From Rhodococcus sp. OK302 (lineage in GTDB: Bacteria > Actinomycetota > Actinomycetes > Mycobacteriales > Mycobacteriaceae), in NCBI RefSeq assembly GCF_002245895.1, contig NZ_NPJZ01000001.1, forward strand, positions 496,001 through 560,000: a stretch of 64,000 bases of DNA, read 5' to 3'. The number at the start of each line of letters is the position of its first letter. The stretch's first letter is position 1. The position numbers and the translations under genes were made by a program. Below the pieces are notes generated by a model, which did not search any database, was not told the origin of the DNA, and worked only from the letters and a program-made list of their open reading frames with translations. This document shows, in pieces, positions 36,207 through 45,181 of this stretch.

Positions 36207-36841
36207 ACCGCCTGACAATCCTGCCCGCCGGTGAACACGCACTTCTGGTGGACCTCGAGTCCGAGGCCGAAGTTCTTGCGTTCATCCATGCCCTTACACG
36301 AAATACCCCCGCCGGTGTGGAGGATTTCCTTCCCGCCGCCCGCACAGTCCTGGTCACCTGCACACCGACGGCAGATCTGACGCACGTTCGTCACGATCTG
36401 AACGAGTTGGCGCACACCATGTCCGACGCGGTCACGGACAACGGTTCGGACGAGGCCCCGTTCGTCATCGAAGTCCGCTACGACGGACCGGACCTCGACG
36501 ACGTCGCAAAGACTCTGAAAATGAGCCGTGCGGAAGTCATTTCAGCTCATACGTCGGCGGTGTGGCGCTGCGCCTTCATCGGATTTGCGCCAGGTTTTGC
36601 TTACCTGACATCAAGCGACACTCGCTTCGACATCCCGCGTCGACCCCAATCGCGCACTGCGGTGCCCGCCGGTTCCGTCGCGCTGGCCGGTGGATACAGC
36701 GCGGTGTATCCACGCGCCTCCCCGGGCGGCTGGCAGATCATCGGCAGCACCGACGCCGTGATGTGGGACTTGAATTCCGCACCGCCCGCAGCCGTGCAAC
36801 CCGGACGACGTGTGCGGTTCGTAAACAAGGAAGAACGATGA
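36203..36841 (+). CDS. pxpB: 5-oxoprolinase subunit B (KipI-like)
   Basis: The 212-residue protein has the KipI/carboxyltransferase-domain pattern. It has PAGEHALLVDLESE, IEVRYDGPDLDDVAKTL, FIGFAPGFAYLTS, then RTAVPAGSVALAGGYSAVYP and SPGGWQIIG. It starts at the ATG overlapping the pxpA stop and ends overlapping the pxpC start. PxpB and PxpC together form the carboxylase-like ATPase part of 5-oxoprolinase. Confidence 0.95.
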   Translation: MNRLTILPAGEHALLVDLESEAEVLAFIHALTRNTPAGVEDFLPAARTVLVTCTPTADLTHVRHDLNELAHTMSDAVTDNGSDEAPFVIEVRYDGPDLDDVAKTLKMSRAEVISAHTSAVWRCAFIGFAPGFAYLTSSDTRFDIPRRPQSRTAVPAGSVALAGGYSAVYPRASPGGWQIIGSTDAVMWDLNSAPPAAVQPGRRVRFVNKEER

Positions 36842-37701
36842 ACAGTCTGGAGATTCTCGAAACCGGTCCGCTGAGCCTGATCCAGGATCTCGGCCGGACC
36901 GGCCACTTACGCTCCGGCGTCGGAGTTTCCGGTGCTGCCGACAGGCGATCACTCCGGCTTGGCAATCGGCTCGTCGGCAATGCCGAAGACGCTGCGGGGA
37001 TCGAAATCCTGATGGGCGGGTTCAGCCTCCGTGCACATCAGTTGATGACACTCGCATTCACCGGCGCCCCCGCGCAGGCGTACCGCGACGGCATTCCTGT
37101 CGGTCATTCGAGCATCATCGTCGTCAATCCGGGGCAGGTTGTTCGGCTGGACTACGCGCCCAGCGGACTGCGGACGTACCTGACTGTTCGGGGCGGAATT
37201 GCAGTGCCCGAGATTCTCGGATCGCGCAGCACCGACACGCTTTCCGGGATCGGCCCGGCGCCCCTCAAGCCAAATGACATACTCCCGATCGGACCGACTC
37301 CGGCTGCATTTCCGTTGGTAGACGTGGCACCGGTCCATCAGGTTTCAGGCGGAACCCTCGATATTCGGGTTGTATTCGGTCCTCGCGCAGACCGATTCGT
37401 CAATCCGGAAGCCTTGAAGGCCGGGCGATGGGCAGTCTCGACGGACTCCGACCGCATCGGCGCGCGTCTCGATCGCGTCGGCACCGATGCGCTCCTCCAG
37501 CGAACTGACGGACTCGAATTGCCGACGGAAGGCGTGGCTCTCGGCTCGATCCAGGTCCCGCCCAGCGGCCAACCCGTCGTCTTCCTGGCAGATCACCCCA
37601 TCACCGGCGGCTATCCCGTAGTCGCGGTAGTGACGGATGCAGATATCGACCGACTCGGCCAAGCCCGTCCCGGTCAGAAGATCCGATTCGTCAGCAGCTA
37701 A
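36838..37701 (+). CDS. pxpC: 5-oxoprolinase subunit C (KipA-like)
   Basis: The 287-residue biotin-dependent-carboxyltransferase-like protein has GPLSLIQDLGRTGHLRSGVG, AFTGAPAQAYRDG, YLTVRGGIAVPEILGSRSTD and GSIQVPPSGQPVVFLADHP, all characteristic of KipA/PxpC. It is the last gene of the operon, coupled to pxpB by ATGA. Its end overlaps the stop of the convergent SMI1/KNR4 gene by 4 bases, leaving no room for a separate terminator. Confidence 0.95.
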   Translation: MNSLEILETGPLSLIQDLGRTGHLRSGVGVSGAADRRSLRLGNRLVGNAEDAAGIEILMGGFSLRAHQLMTLAFTGAPAQAYRDGIPVGHSSIIVVNPGQVVRLDYAPSGLRTYLTVRGGIAVPEILGSRSTDTLSGIGPAPLKPNDILPIGPTPAAFPLVDVAPVHQVSGGTLDIRVVFGPRADRFVNPEALKAGRWAVSTDSDRIGARLDRVGTDALLQRTDGLELPTEGVALGSIQVPPSGQPVVFLADHPITGGYPVVAVVTDADIDRLGQARPGQKIRFVSS

Positions 37702-38645
37702 AAACCACGCCGCCCCCCTTCCGGCAGCTCGTGAACGATCACCTCATCGCCTATACCCGTCACGACGGCCACGAACGTGACAGCCTGCCTGTCGATCCCG
37801 AGGAACCAACTGATCGCGACACCCTGCTGACGGGGTACTCGACGGAAGACCGATTCGCCCCCTTCGATAACCGATCCCGGATGCAACGAGCGGGCTGTGT
37901 CGATCACCGTTCGCCGCACGACATCGAGGTCGATCAGGTCATCGTCCGGTCCGATCTGTGACGGCTGAAAACTCGTCACAGCGAACGGTAAACGGATCAC
38001 TATCGGCTCGGGTTCGGGAACCTGCACCGGGTTGTCACTGAAGTCGATGTCCCAGACGAGGGCGCCATCCTCGATAGTCGGGAGCAGTCCGGAATGTTCG
38101 ATACCCGACTCGACACTGATACGTACCGAATCGACGTACTCCGCTAACGACCCCGACTCCGGATCGCATTCATCCGCGCCCTCCGCACCGAATTCGCGGA
38201 CGCAACCTTGCCGCTGCCCACCGCGGGTGTCGACGCACAACAGATCACCGCATCCGTGCTCCGCGAACGGAATGTATTCACTCAGAAACATGTGCGCGAT
38301 TTCCCCGGCCGGCTGCTGCCGCGCGATACTCCCCCAATCCTCACCGAAATCTTCGGTGTCATGGAGGTGTTCTCGGGAGTCCCGATGCCGTGCGACGACC
38401 TCGTCGAGACAGAGCAGATCAAAGCCCGGGAACACACTGCCGACAAAGTCTTCTCCGCCGGTCGGCCGTTTCTCTCCGTCGTGAAGGGAGAAGAACTCGC
38501 GAATCTCCGCAGTCCAGGGCGCCGTAGCCTGTTCGGCGTCTTCTCGCTCAGAGAGTGTCCGCGGCGAATGCACTGCACCTGCCGTGATCGGCGCCTTCTG
38601 GCGAAGAACCTCCATATACCTGAGCCATGCGTCGGTGAGGGTCAT
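37698..38645 (-). CDS. SMI1/KNR4-family (SUKH-like) protein
   Basis: The 315-residue soluble acidic protein has the SMI1/KNR4 pattern: WTAEIREFFSLHDG near the start, FLSEYIPFAEHGCGDLLCVDTR in the middle, then GCVREFGAEGADE. About 130 C-terminal residues form a second domain I do not recognise. Family members often serve as immunity or toxin-associated proteins, but isolated copies like this have no assigned partner; no toxin gene is adjacent. Confidence 0.75.
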   Translation of the reverse strand: MTLTDAWLRYMEVLRQKAPITAGAVHSPRTLSEREDAEQATAPWTAEIREFFSLHDGEKRPTGGEDFVGSVFPGFDLLCLDEVVARHRDSREHLHDTEDFGEDWGSIARQQPAGEIAHMFLSEYIPFAEHGCGDLLCVDTRGGQRQGCVREFGAEGADECDPESGSLAEYVDSVRISVESGIEHSGLLPTIEDGALVWDIDFSDNPVQVPEPEPIVIRLPFAVTSFQPSQIGPDDDLIDLDVVRRTVIDTARSLHPGSVIEGGESVFRRVPRQQGVAISWFLGIDRQAVTFVAVVTGIGDEVIVHELPEGGRRGF

Positions 38646-38717
38646 CGCCTGAATGTATCCGGCAGGTCAGGGACCACGAACATCATGCCTGTCGGACCCT
38701 ACGGGCACACTGGTCCC

Positions 38718-40274
38718 GTGAGAGTTGTCGTGGTTCCCGGTAGTACGACGTCCACGGGAGCTGTGACGGCAACGGTCGTTCGCACCGATCCCGACGGGAC
38801 TCTCGTCAGCGATGCCGTCGAACATCCTGATCTGGTCTCCGCAGTCCAAACCATCGAGGCTGCCGAGCATCCCCGGTGGGTCTGGCCCAGCACTTCATCG
38901 GTGTATCCGACGTTGCTGCGGGCGGGCGTGCGAGTTCAACGTTGCCACGACATCTCACTGACTCGCGCCATTCTGGGCATGCGGGCCGGCAAACCGTCAC
39001 CTCCGGACGAGGAGTTCGACGACGACCGTCTCGGCCTTTTCGACACCGCACCCGTTCTCGATCCCCAGGGTGTTGTTGCCGAGTTTGCCGCGCAACGAGC
39101 CACCATCGGATCGGACTCGCGCCTCGATTTATTGATCGCCGCCGAATCCGCCGGAGCCCTCAGCGCCGCCGAAATGACCCACACCGGCCTACCGTTTTCG
39201 ACGCAGAAGCACCGCAAACTCCTCGAAGAGCGACTCGGCCCCAAACCGACGGGATACGACCTCCCCGTCCGGATGCAAGAACTCGCGGCCCAGATCAGCG
39301 AGGTCTTCGGACGCACCGTCAATCCGTCGTCATCCGTCGAGATCACCGAGGCTTTCGGCCGCCAAGGCATCGAGTTGCCGTCGACCCGTAAGTGGTTTCT
39401 GCAGGAAATCGACCACCCGGCAGTGCCATTGCTGCTGCGTCACCGCGAACTCGCCAAGCTGTACAGCACCAACGGTTGGCAGTGGATGGACAGTTGGGTG
39501 CGCGGCGACCGCTTCCGGCCCATCTACGTCCCCGGCGGTGTGGTGTCCGGCCGGTGGGCCAGCCGCGGCGGCGGCGCTCTGCAGATTCCCAAGACCATGC
39601 GCTCGAGCGTCGTCGCCGACCCCGGGCACACATTCGTGGTTGCCGACGCCGGCCAACTCGAGCCTCGCATTCTCGCGGCAATGTCACGCGATCACCGCAT
39701 GATGGAGGCAGCGGGTGACGACGACCTGTACGCGCTAGTCGGAGCCGAGGCCTTCGGTGGAGACCGGGCCAAAGCCAAAATTGCCATCCTCGGTGTGCTG
39801 TACGGGGCCACCGCCGGTGAAGCCAAGGCACTTCTCATCCTGCTACGGAAGCGGTTCCCGGTAGCGGTCGACTACGTCGAAAAAGCAGCCAAGGCCGGCG
39901 AACGGGGCGAGGTGGTCCATTCACTTCTCGGTCGAGCCTGTCCCCCACCGTCTCCCGATTTCTATTCACACGGCGACGCCCATGCGCGTGGACGGTTCAC
40001 CCGAAACTTTGTCGTGCAGGCAACGGCGTCGGAATGGGCGTTGTGCCTACTCGCGGACCTGCGTCGCCGCCTGGCCGACGACCCCGACGGGGAATTGGTG
40101 TTCTTTCAACACGACGAGGTAGTCGTGCACACTCGAAATCCAGAGTCCGGCACCGCCCATGTGCTGGCCGCTGCGGCGTCGGCAACCCGATTGTTGTTCG
40201 GCGACACAGTGGTTAGGTTTCCGATGGATGTGGGTATCCGCGAGATTTACGGCAAACCTGTTCCTCCTGAGTAA
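38718..40274 (+). CDS. Family-A DNA polymerase-like protein (3'-5' exonuclease/polymerase, Pol I-related)
   Basis: The 518-residue protein lacks a 5' nuclease domain. It has an N-terminal region of exonuclease-like size and a C-terminal family-A polymerase domain. The motifs are SGRWASRGGGALQIPKTMR, motif A TFVVADAGQLEPRILA, motif B KIAILGVLYGATAGEAK and motif C FFQHDEVVVH. Actinobacteria carry such proteins besides PolA, probably in repair. The frame is open far upstream. GTG at 38718 is chosen from the expected N-terminus MRVVVVPGS; ATG at 38685 is an alternative. Neither has a strong ribosome-binding site. Confidence 0.85.
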   Translation: MRVVVVPGSTTSTGAVTATVVRTDPDGTLVSDAVEHPDLVSAVQTIEAAEHPRWVWPSTSSVYPTLLRAGVRVQRCHDISLTRAILGMRAGKPSPPDEEFDDDRLGLFDTAPVLDPQGVVAEFAAQRATIGSDSRLDLLIAAESAGALSAAEMTHTGLPFSTQKHRKLLEERLGPKPTGYDLPVRMQELAAQISEVFGRTVNPSSSVEITEAFGRQGIELPSTRKWFLQEIDHPAVPLLLRHRELAKLYSTNGWQWMDSWVRGDRFRPIYVPGGVVSGRWASRGGGALQIPKTMRSSVVADPGHTFVVADAGQLEPRILAAMSRDHRMMEAAGDDDLYALVGAEAFGGDRAKAKIAILGVLYGATAGEAKALLILLRKRFPVAVDYVEKAAKAGERGEVVHSLLGRACPPPSPDFYSHGDAHARGRFTRNFVVQATASEWALCLLADLRRRLADDPDGELVFFQHDEVVVHTRNPESGTAHVLAAAASATRLLFGDTVVRFPMDVGIREIYGKPVPPE

Positions 40275-40323
40275 AGCGGGTTCCGCTCATGTTGGTGCTG
40301 GTCGAGTGCGCTCGAGGAGAACC

Positions 40324-42549
40324 ATGACCAAGCTGGATACAACCGACTCGGAACAGAATGGCAGCCCAGCGGTGAAACGCCACCGTCTGCCGATATTCAC
40401 GGTGATCGCACTGGCGATCTTCGCCTTTATCGCGGGCGGATTCGGTGGCGCGTTCCAGGGAAAACTTGCTGAGGTTCAGAAGAACGACAATTCCTCGTAC
40501 CTACCGAGTTCTGCCGAGTCGACTGTCGTCAGTAATCAGTCTGCGGAATTCCTCTCGGTGGAAACCATTCCCGGATTTGTTCTCTTCCATCGAGATTCAG
40601 CCCTGACAGATGCGGACAAGTCTGCGATCGACACTGCGCGCCAGTCTATTTCGAGCATCTCCGGCGTCGACGCAAACGGAATGCAACCGACGCAGTTCTC
40701 GGCGGACGGCACCACTGCATCCATCTTCGTGCCCCTTGTCGCACAAGACGGTGACACCGCTGTGGCGGGCGATGTGCTGGCAGCAACCGAACAGAACGTC
40801 ATCGATGCAGCCGAACACGCCGCCGGAGACATGCAAGTGCTACCCGCCGGACCGGGTGGTCTGCTCGTTGCCCTCATCGACGCCTTTTCGGGACTGGAGG
40901 GCGCCCTCCTGGGCGCGGCTCTGCTTGTTGTCATTCTGATTCTCCTGGTGGTCTATCGCTCACCCGTCCTGTGGTTTTTCCCGCTGTTCTCTGCGGTCCT
41001 GGCAATCGGTTTGTCATCGATGGTGATCTACTACCTGGCGAAAGCCGATATCTTGACGTTGACCGGCCAATCACAGGGCATCTTGTTCGTACTGGTCATC
41101 GGTGCGGGCACCGACTACGCACTGTTGATAATTTCTCGATATCGCGAAGAACTGCACAACTATCCCAATCGATTCGACGCGATGATCCGAGCGTGGCGCG
41201 AATCCGTGCCGGCAATCACGGCTTCGGCTGCCACTGTCATTCTCGGTCTGCTGTGCCTGACGTTTTCCCAACTCAACTCCAACAAGAGTCTGGGCCCAGT
41301 CGCGGCCATCGGAATTGCCTGCACCTATCTGGTGATGATGACCTTCATGCCCGTCACGCTGGCAGCGGCCGGTCGCTGGGTATTCTGGCCCCGCACACCA
41401 CAAGTCGATCACGCCGCAGACCTGGCGACGCACGGCCTGTGGGGCAAGATCGCGACAACCGTCGGCAAGAAAGACCGCAGTTTGTGGATCGGTTCTAGCG
41501 TGCTGCTGATCGTTCTGTTCGCGGTCGGCATCGGAAGCCTCAAGACCGACGGCCTGACCGCAGCTCAAAATTTCACCAACACTCCCGACGCTGTTGTGGG
41601 GCAGGAACTCTACGATTCCCAGTTCAATCCGGGAACCGGCGCGCCGGCCGTCATCACGGCCAATGCCGCCCAGTCCGACGCGGTCATCAAAGCGGCAAGC
41701 GCCACCTCGGGAATCTCACAGGATCCCGGCGCTGTCTGCACGCAAGTCGATGTGGCCAAAGTCAGTGCTTTGATCAAGACCAACCCCGCTGCCGTTGCCC
41801 AGGCCGCTGCAGCGGGTTGTGCCCCGGCAGGTTTCACCGTTGCTCCGATCGACGGACGCACCATGATCAACGCAACGCTCACCGACTCTTATGATTCGCC
41901 GCAAGCCTTGGAAACGATCACACGACTCCGCACCGCAGTGCATGCAGTTCCCGGCGCTGACGCCCTGGTCGGCGGCAGCACCGCGACAACCCTCGACGTT
42001 CAAGCGGCGTCGGTGCACGACCGCAATCTGATCATCCCTATCGTGCTGGTTGTCATCTTCCTTGTTCTCGCCGCACTGCTCCGTGCCTTACTCATTCCCG
42101 TGATTCTGATTGCAACCGTGGTTCTTTCGTTTGCTGCGACCCTGGGCGTGAGCGGATTCTTCTTCACGCATGTCTTCGGATTTGCCGGCAGCGATCAGTC
42201 GTTCCCCCTCTACGCGTTTGTCTTCCTCGTAGCCTTGGGCATCGACTACAACATCTTCCTGATGACCCGTGTCCGCGAGGAAACGAGTGAATTCGGCACT
42301 CGTGCAGGTGTATTGCGCGGGCTAGCAGTTACCGGCGGTGTCATTACGTCCGCCGGAATTGTTTTGGCTGCAACGTTTGCCGTACTCGGAGTTCTGCCAC
42401 TCGTGTTTCTTGCCCAGATCGGGTTTGTCGTGGCCTTCGGCGTTCTCCTCGACACGATCATTGTGCGCAGCATCCTGGTGCCCGCTCTCTCCCACGATAT
42501 CGGCAAGCGGATCTGGTGGCCGTCTGCGCTGGCACAGGCAAAAGATTAG
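40324..42549 (+). CDS. MMPL/RND-family transporter
   Basis: The 741-residue protein has an N-terminal helix, a first extracytoplasmic loop, a block of about five helices, a second loop and a final helix block, as in MMPL proteins. A conserved transmembrane segment reads LFVLVIGAGTDYALLIISRYREEL, with its counterpart in the second half FLVALGIDYNIFLMTRVREE. The Asp-Tyr pairs match proton-relay positions in the family. The ATG at 40324 follows GAGGAG. Such proteins export lipids or drugs using proton flow; cargo unknown. Its end overlaps the convergent glycosylase stop by 4 bases. Confidence 0.92.
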   Translation: MTKLDTTDSEQNGSPAVKRHRLPIFTVIALAIFAFIAGGFGGAFQGKLAEVQKNDNSSYLPSSAESTVVSNQSAEFLSVETIPGFVLFHRDSALTDADKSAIDTARQSISSISGVDANGMQPTQFSADGTTASIFVPLVAQDGDTAVAGDVLAATEQNVIDAAEHAAGDMQVLPAGPGGLLVALIDAFSGLEGALLGAALLVVILILLVVYRSPVLWFFPLFSAVLAIGLSSMVIYYLAKADILTLTGQSQGILFVLVIGAGTDYALLIISRYREELHNYPNRFDAMIRAWRESVPAITASAATVILGLLCLTFSQLNSNKSLGPVAAIGIACTYLVMMTFMPVTLAAAGRWVFWPRTPQVDHAADLATHGLWGKIATTVGKKDRSLWIGSSVLLIVLFAVGIGSLKTDGLTAAQNFTNTPDAVVGQELYDSQFNPGTGAPAVITANAAQSDAVIKAASATSGISQDPGAVCTQVDVAKVSALIKTNPAAVAQAAAAGCAPAGFTVAPIDGRTMINATLTDSYDSPQALETITRLRTAVHAVPGADALVGGSTATTLDVQAASVHDRNLIIPIVLVVIFLVLAALLRALLIPVILIATVVLSFAATLGVSGFFFTHVFGFAGSDQSFPLYAFVFLVALGIDYNIFLMTRVREETSEFGTRAGVLRGLAVTGGVITSAGIVLAATFAVLGVLPLVFLAQIGFVVAFGVLLDTIIVRSILVPALSHDIGKRIWWPSALAQAKD

Positions 42550-43391
42550 AGAAACGCTTCCTTCGTCCACAGATGGAAGAGTGCGTAGGCGCGCCAGGGC
42601 CTCCAGCTCTCCGCCAAGGCAGCAGCCTCCTTGCTTGACGAAACGCCGAGCGCCCGCTTGAGAACGAGATCGTCGGGAACAAATGCGTCGCGGTCACCCA
42701 AGATCCGCACGGTCAGATAGTCCGCGGTCCACGGGCCGATGCCCGGCAAAGCGAGGAGTTCGCGACGGAACCGAACCGGTTCCGCATCCCAGCCGAGATC
42801 AAGCCCTCCGGCAGCGGCAATCGCCAAGGTGTGCACGGTTTTTGACCGAGCCTTGGTTAATCCGACAGCCTCCCCGATCGCCTCCGGGGATTGCGCAGCC
42901 AGCGTCTCCGGCGCGGGAAAGGCAACAAAATCCCCGTCCACAACGTCACCGAAAGCACTGACAATTCGTCCACCGAATGTTCGCGCCGCGGCCAACGAAA
43001 CCTGTTGTCCCAGGACGGTGAGGACAGCGGTTTCAAACCCGTCGACACTGCCGAGCACCCGTAGACCCGGTCGCGCCGCAATCAACGGAGCAATGATGTC
43101 ATCCGAATCGAAATACGGATCGATCATCGAGTGATCGGCATCCAGATCCAACCACCTACGTACCACCGACTCGAGGACAACAGGATCCGTACCCGCGGTG
43201 GCACTGGCCGACACATGATCGTCGTGCCACGATACCGACACGATCGAGGGACCAGCGGGCAGTGAAATAACGCGTGCATGCACTCCGCCGTCGTGGCGCT
43301 CCAATCCCGCCACACAGTGAGCACGCAGCGCACCGACCATCGGATCCGTCGAGTACGGCGCAATGAACGGAAGCTGCAGCACGACAGTCAT
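42546..43391 (-). CDS. DNA-3-methyladenine glycosylase II (AlkA-like)
   Basis: The 281-residue protein has an AlkA N-terminal domain and a helix-hairpin-helix/GPD domain. It has GQQVSLAAARTFGGRIV, LTKARSKTVHTLA, the hairpin LPGIGPWTADYL (about 216-226) and the catalytic aspartate region DAFVPDDLVL (Asp240/241). It removes alkylated bases to start base excision repair. It is last of four overlapping genes for alkylation repair and is joined to the upstream alkyltransferase by ATGA. There is no Ada domain, unlike many actinobacterial Ada-AlkA fusions. Confidence 0.92.
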   Translation of the reverse strand: MTVVLQLPFIAPYSTDPMVGALRAHCVAGLERHDGGVHARVISLPAGPSIVSVSWHDDHVSASATAGTDPVVLESVVRRWLDLDADHSMIDPYFDSDDIIAPLIAARPGLRVLGSVDGFETAVLTVLGQQVSLAAARTFGGRIVSAFGDVVDGDFVAFPAPETLAAQSPEAIGEAVGLTKARSKTVHTLAIAAAGGLDLGWDAEPVRFRRELLALPGIGPWTADYLTVRILGDRDAFVPDDLVLKRALGVSSSKEAAALAESWRPWRAYALFHLWTKEAFL

Positions 43392-43999
43392 GTTCGGTTA
43401 CCGGATTCGAGATCCAAGAGGATTGCCTTCAGTTCCGGACCACCCGCATACTGCCCAAGGCTTCCGTCGCTACGGACCACTCGGTGGCACGGCACAACTA
43501 GTGGCAGTGGGTTTTTTGCACACGCCGTTCCCACAGCGCGGACGGCCCGCGGACTTCCGGCAGCAGCAGCAACCACCGAATAGCTTGCGGTATGGCCATA
43601 TTCAATCTCGGGAAGATGACGCAGAACTTCGCGTCGAAAACCCTTGGCCAGCTGAAAATCCAAAGGCAGATCGAATTGTGTTCGCGCTCCGGCAAAGTAC
43701 TCGTCCAACTCCCGCGCGACAGTGTCGAGCCTGCGCGGAAAATGCAGGACACGAGGGCTCACCGTATCGGCCAATCGCTCCAACACCAGATCATGGCCCT
43801 CGATCGCAAAAGCAACTCGAACCAGGCCCGCATCCGTTGCGGCGAGCAGCAGTTTACCGATCGGCGAGTCGACGGTCCGGTAGGCCACATCGATCAACTG
43901 CGCAGCCGACGCCTCGTCAGCGAGCCTCGAGCGCAACCTCGCCATCGCGCCCTTATCTACCGCGGGGAGTGCATCGAACAGTTCGGAATCGATACTCAT
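43388..43999 (-). CDS. Methylated-DNA-protein-cysteine methyltransferase with N-terminal extension
   Basis: The 203-residue protein has a C-terminal alkyltransferase domain with the acceptor motif PCHRV (Cys171) and the DNA-binding region GFRREVLRHLPEIEYGHTASY. Its first 38 or so residues form a charged helical extension (FDALPAVDKGAMARLRSRL) absent from the shorter paralogue at 44537. It overlaps the ECF sigma gene upstream and alkA downstream, both by ATGA. The extension lies where an anti-sigma or sensor element might, which is speculative. The ATG at 43999 is fixed by the overlap. Confidence 0.9.
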   Translation of the reverse strand: MSIDSELFDALPAVDKGAMARLRSRLADEASAAQLIDVAYRTVDSPIGKLLLAATDAGLVRVAFAIEGHDLVLERLADTVSPRVLHFPRRLDTVARELDEYFAGARTQFDLPLDFQLAKGFRREVLRHLPEIEYGHTASYSVVAAAAGSPRAVRAVGTACAKNPLPLVVPCHRVVRSDGSLGQYAGGPELKAILLDLESGNRT

Positions 44000-44493
44000 G
44001 CGTGGCTCCCTTCCGGAACAGTTTTGGGCAAGTAAGTCTTTCGAAGGGCGGCAATGCCGTCGGAGCCGGCCTTCCGGGCAGCTGTCGGTGTGTTGCCCAA
44101 AATTTCCGCGATGTCGGCGTAAGGCAACCCGCCCAGAAAGTGATAAGCCACAGCGGCACGTTGCTTGAACGGTAACTGCTCCAGCGCATCCCACAGTTCG
44201 TGGTCCCAAGACCCTGGCAGACCGATGCGGGTGGGCAGTTCCGGAACCTCGTCGGTGGGAATCGCGACACGGCCCCGAACGCGAACGATGTCAATGGCTT
44301 TGCGGTGCGCAATAGTCACCAGCCACGCTTCGACATTCGCGCCCGGATCGAGTTCCGGATAGGCACGCATCGCCGCGATGAATGTCTCGGACCAGGCGTC
44401 CTCGGCATCGACGGGTCCAACTACCGCACGGCATACCCGCAGCACGACAGAACCGTACTCGGTCACGACTTCTTCGAACGGTTTCAACGACAC
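43996..44493 (-). CDS. ECF-type RNA polymerase sigma factor within the alkylation-repair operon
   Basis: The 165-residue protein has sigma region 2 (VLRVCRAVVGPVDAEDAWSETFIAAMRAY, then EAWLVTIAHRKAIDIVR) and region 4 (LEQLPFKQRAAVAYHFLGGLPYADIAEILG). GTG at 44493 is preferred by homology to related proteins; ATG at 44550 would overlap the ogt stop and add 19 residues. It is flanked by two alkyltransferase genes and no separate anti-sigma gene is seen. It may direct transcription of a DNA-damage regulon including its own operon. Confidence 0.85.
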   Translation of the reverse strand: MSLKPFEEVVTEYGSVVLRVCRAVVGPVDAEDAWSETFIAAMRAYPELDPGANVEAWLVTIAHRKAIDIVRVRGRVAIPTDEVPELPTRIGLPGSWDHELWDALEQLPFKQRAAVAYHFLGGLPYADIAEILGNTPTAARKAGSDGIAALRKTYLPKTVPEGSHA

Positions 44494-44536
44494 GATCAGC
44501 AGACGCTCGGGCCGATAGATATGTGAGCTCGACTCA

Positions 44537-45037
44537 TCAGAACAACACATCCGAGATTCCGCCGGATTCACGTTCGAGAAGGTACCGCTTGCGATCAAGT
44601 CCTCCCGCAAATCCCGTGAGACTCCCGTCGCTACCGACCACACGATGGCACGGCACGATGATGCTGATCGGATTCTTCCCGTTTGCCGCTGCGACGGCAC
44701 GCACCGCAAGAGGATTGCCCAAAGTTTGCGCAAGATCTAGATAGGTCCACGTTTGCCCGTACGGAATGGTCCGGAGCGCAGCCCACACTCGGTGCTGAAA
44801 CTCGGTTCCCGACGGATCCAACGGCACCGTGAACTCGGTACGTTCCCCCGAAAAATACTCCGCGAGCTGGGCCTCTACCTCACCGAAATTCGCCGGTGCG
44901 CTGTCCCCGAAAGTCGATTCGTCAGGCTTGTGCCGGTGCTCTGCCATATACAGTCCGCACAGGCCATTTGCACTCGCGACCAGCGTCAACGGGCCGATCG
45001 GAGACTCGGTCACGGTGTGGGTACGGGTAACCGCCAT
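44537..45037 (-). CDS. ogt: Methylated-DNA-protein-cysteine methyltransferase
   Basis: The 166-residue suicide repair protein transfers alkyl groups from O6-guanine to its own cysteine. It has PCHRV (Cys130), the HTH region FQHRVWAALRTIPYGQTWTY and the N-terminal pattern ESPIGPLTLVAS. Length is typical of Ogt. It is first of the four-gene leftward operon, ahead of an ECF sigma factor, a second alkyltransferase and an AlkA glycosylase. The regulatory region lies in the 144 bases shared with the divergent gene at 45182. Confidence 0.92.
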   Translation of the reverse strand: MAVTRTHTVTESPIGPLTLVASANGLCGLYMAEHRHKPDESTFGDSAPANFGEVEAQLAEYFSGERTEFTVPLDPSGTEFQHRVWAALRTIPYGQTWTYLDLAQTLGNPLAVRAVAAANGKNPISIIVPCHRVVGSDGSLTGFAGGLDRKRYLLERESGGISDVLF

Positions 45038-45181
45038 GTCTTGATCCTTCCAGGTATCGATTGGCGACGATCAGGACGCGTGTCCCGTATCGCTTGCATC
45101 GCTCATAACTCGAAGACGTTTCGCGCTACAAGTATGTGAGATTTACCTGCACTTCCGCTGATCATCAGGCAGGATCAAGGG

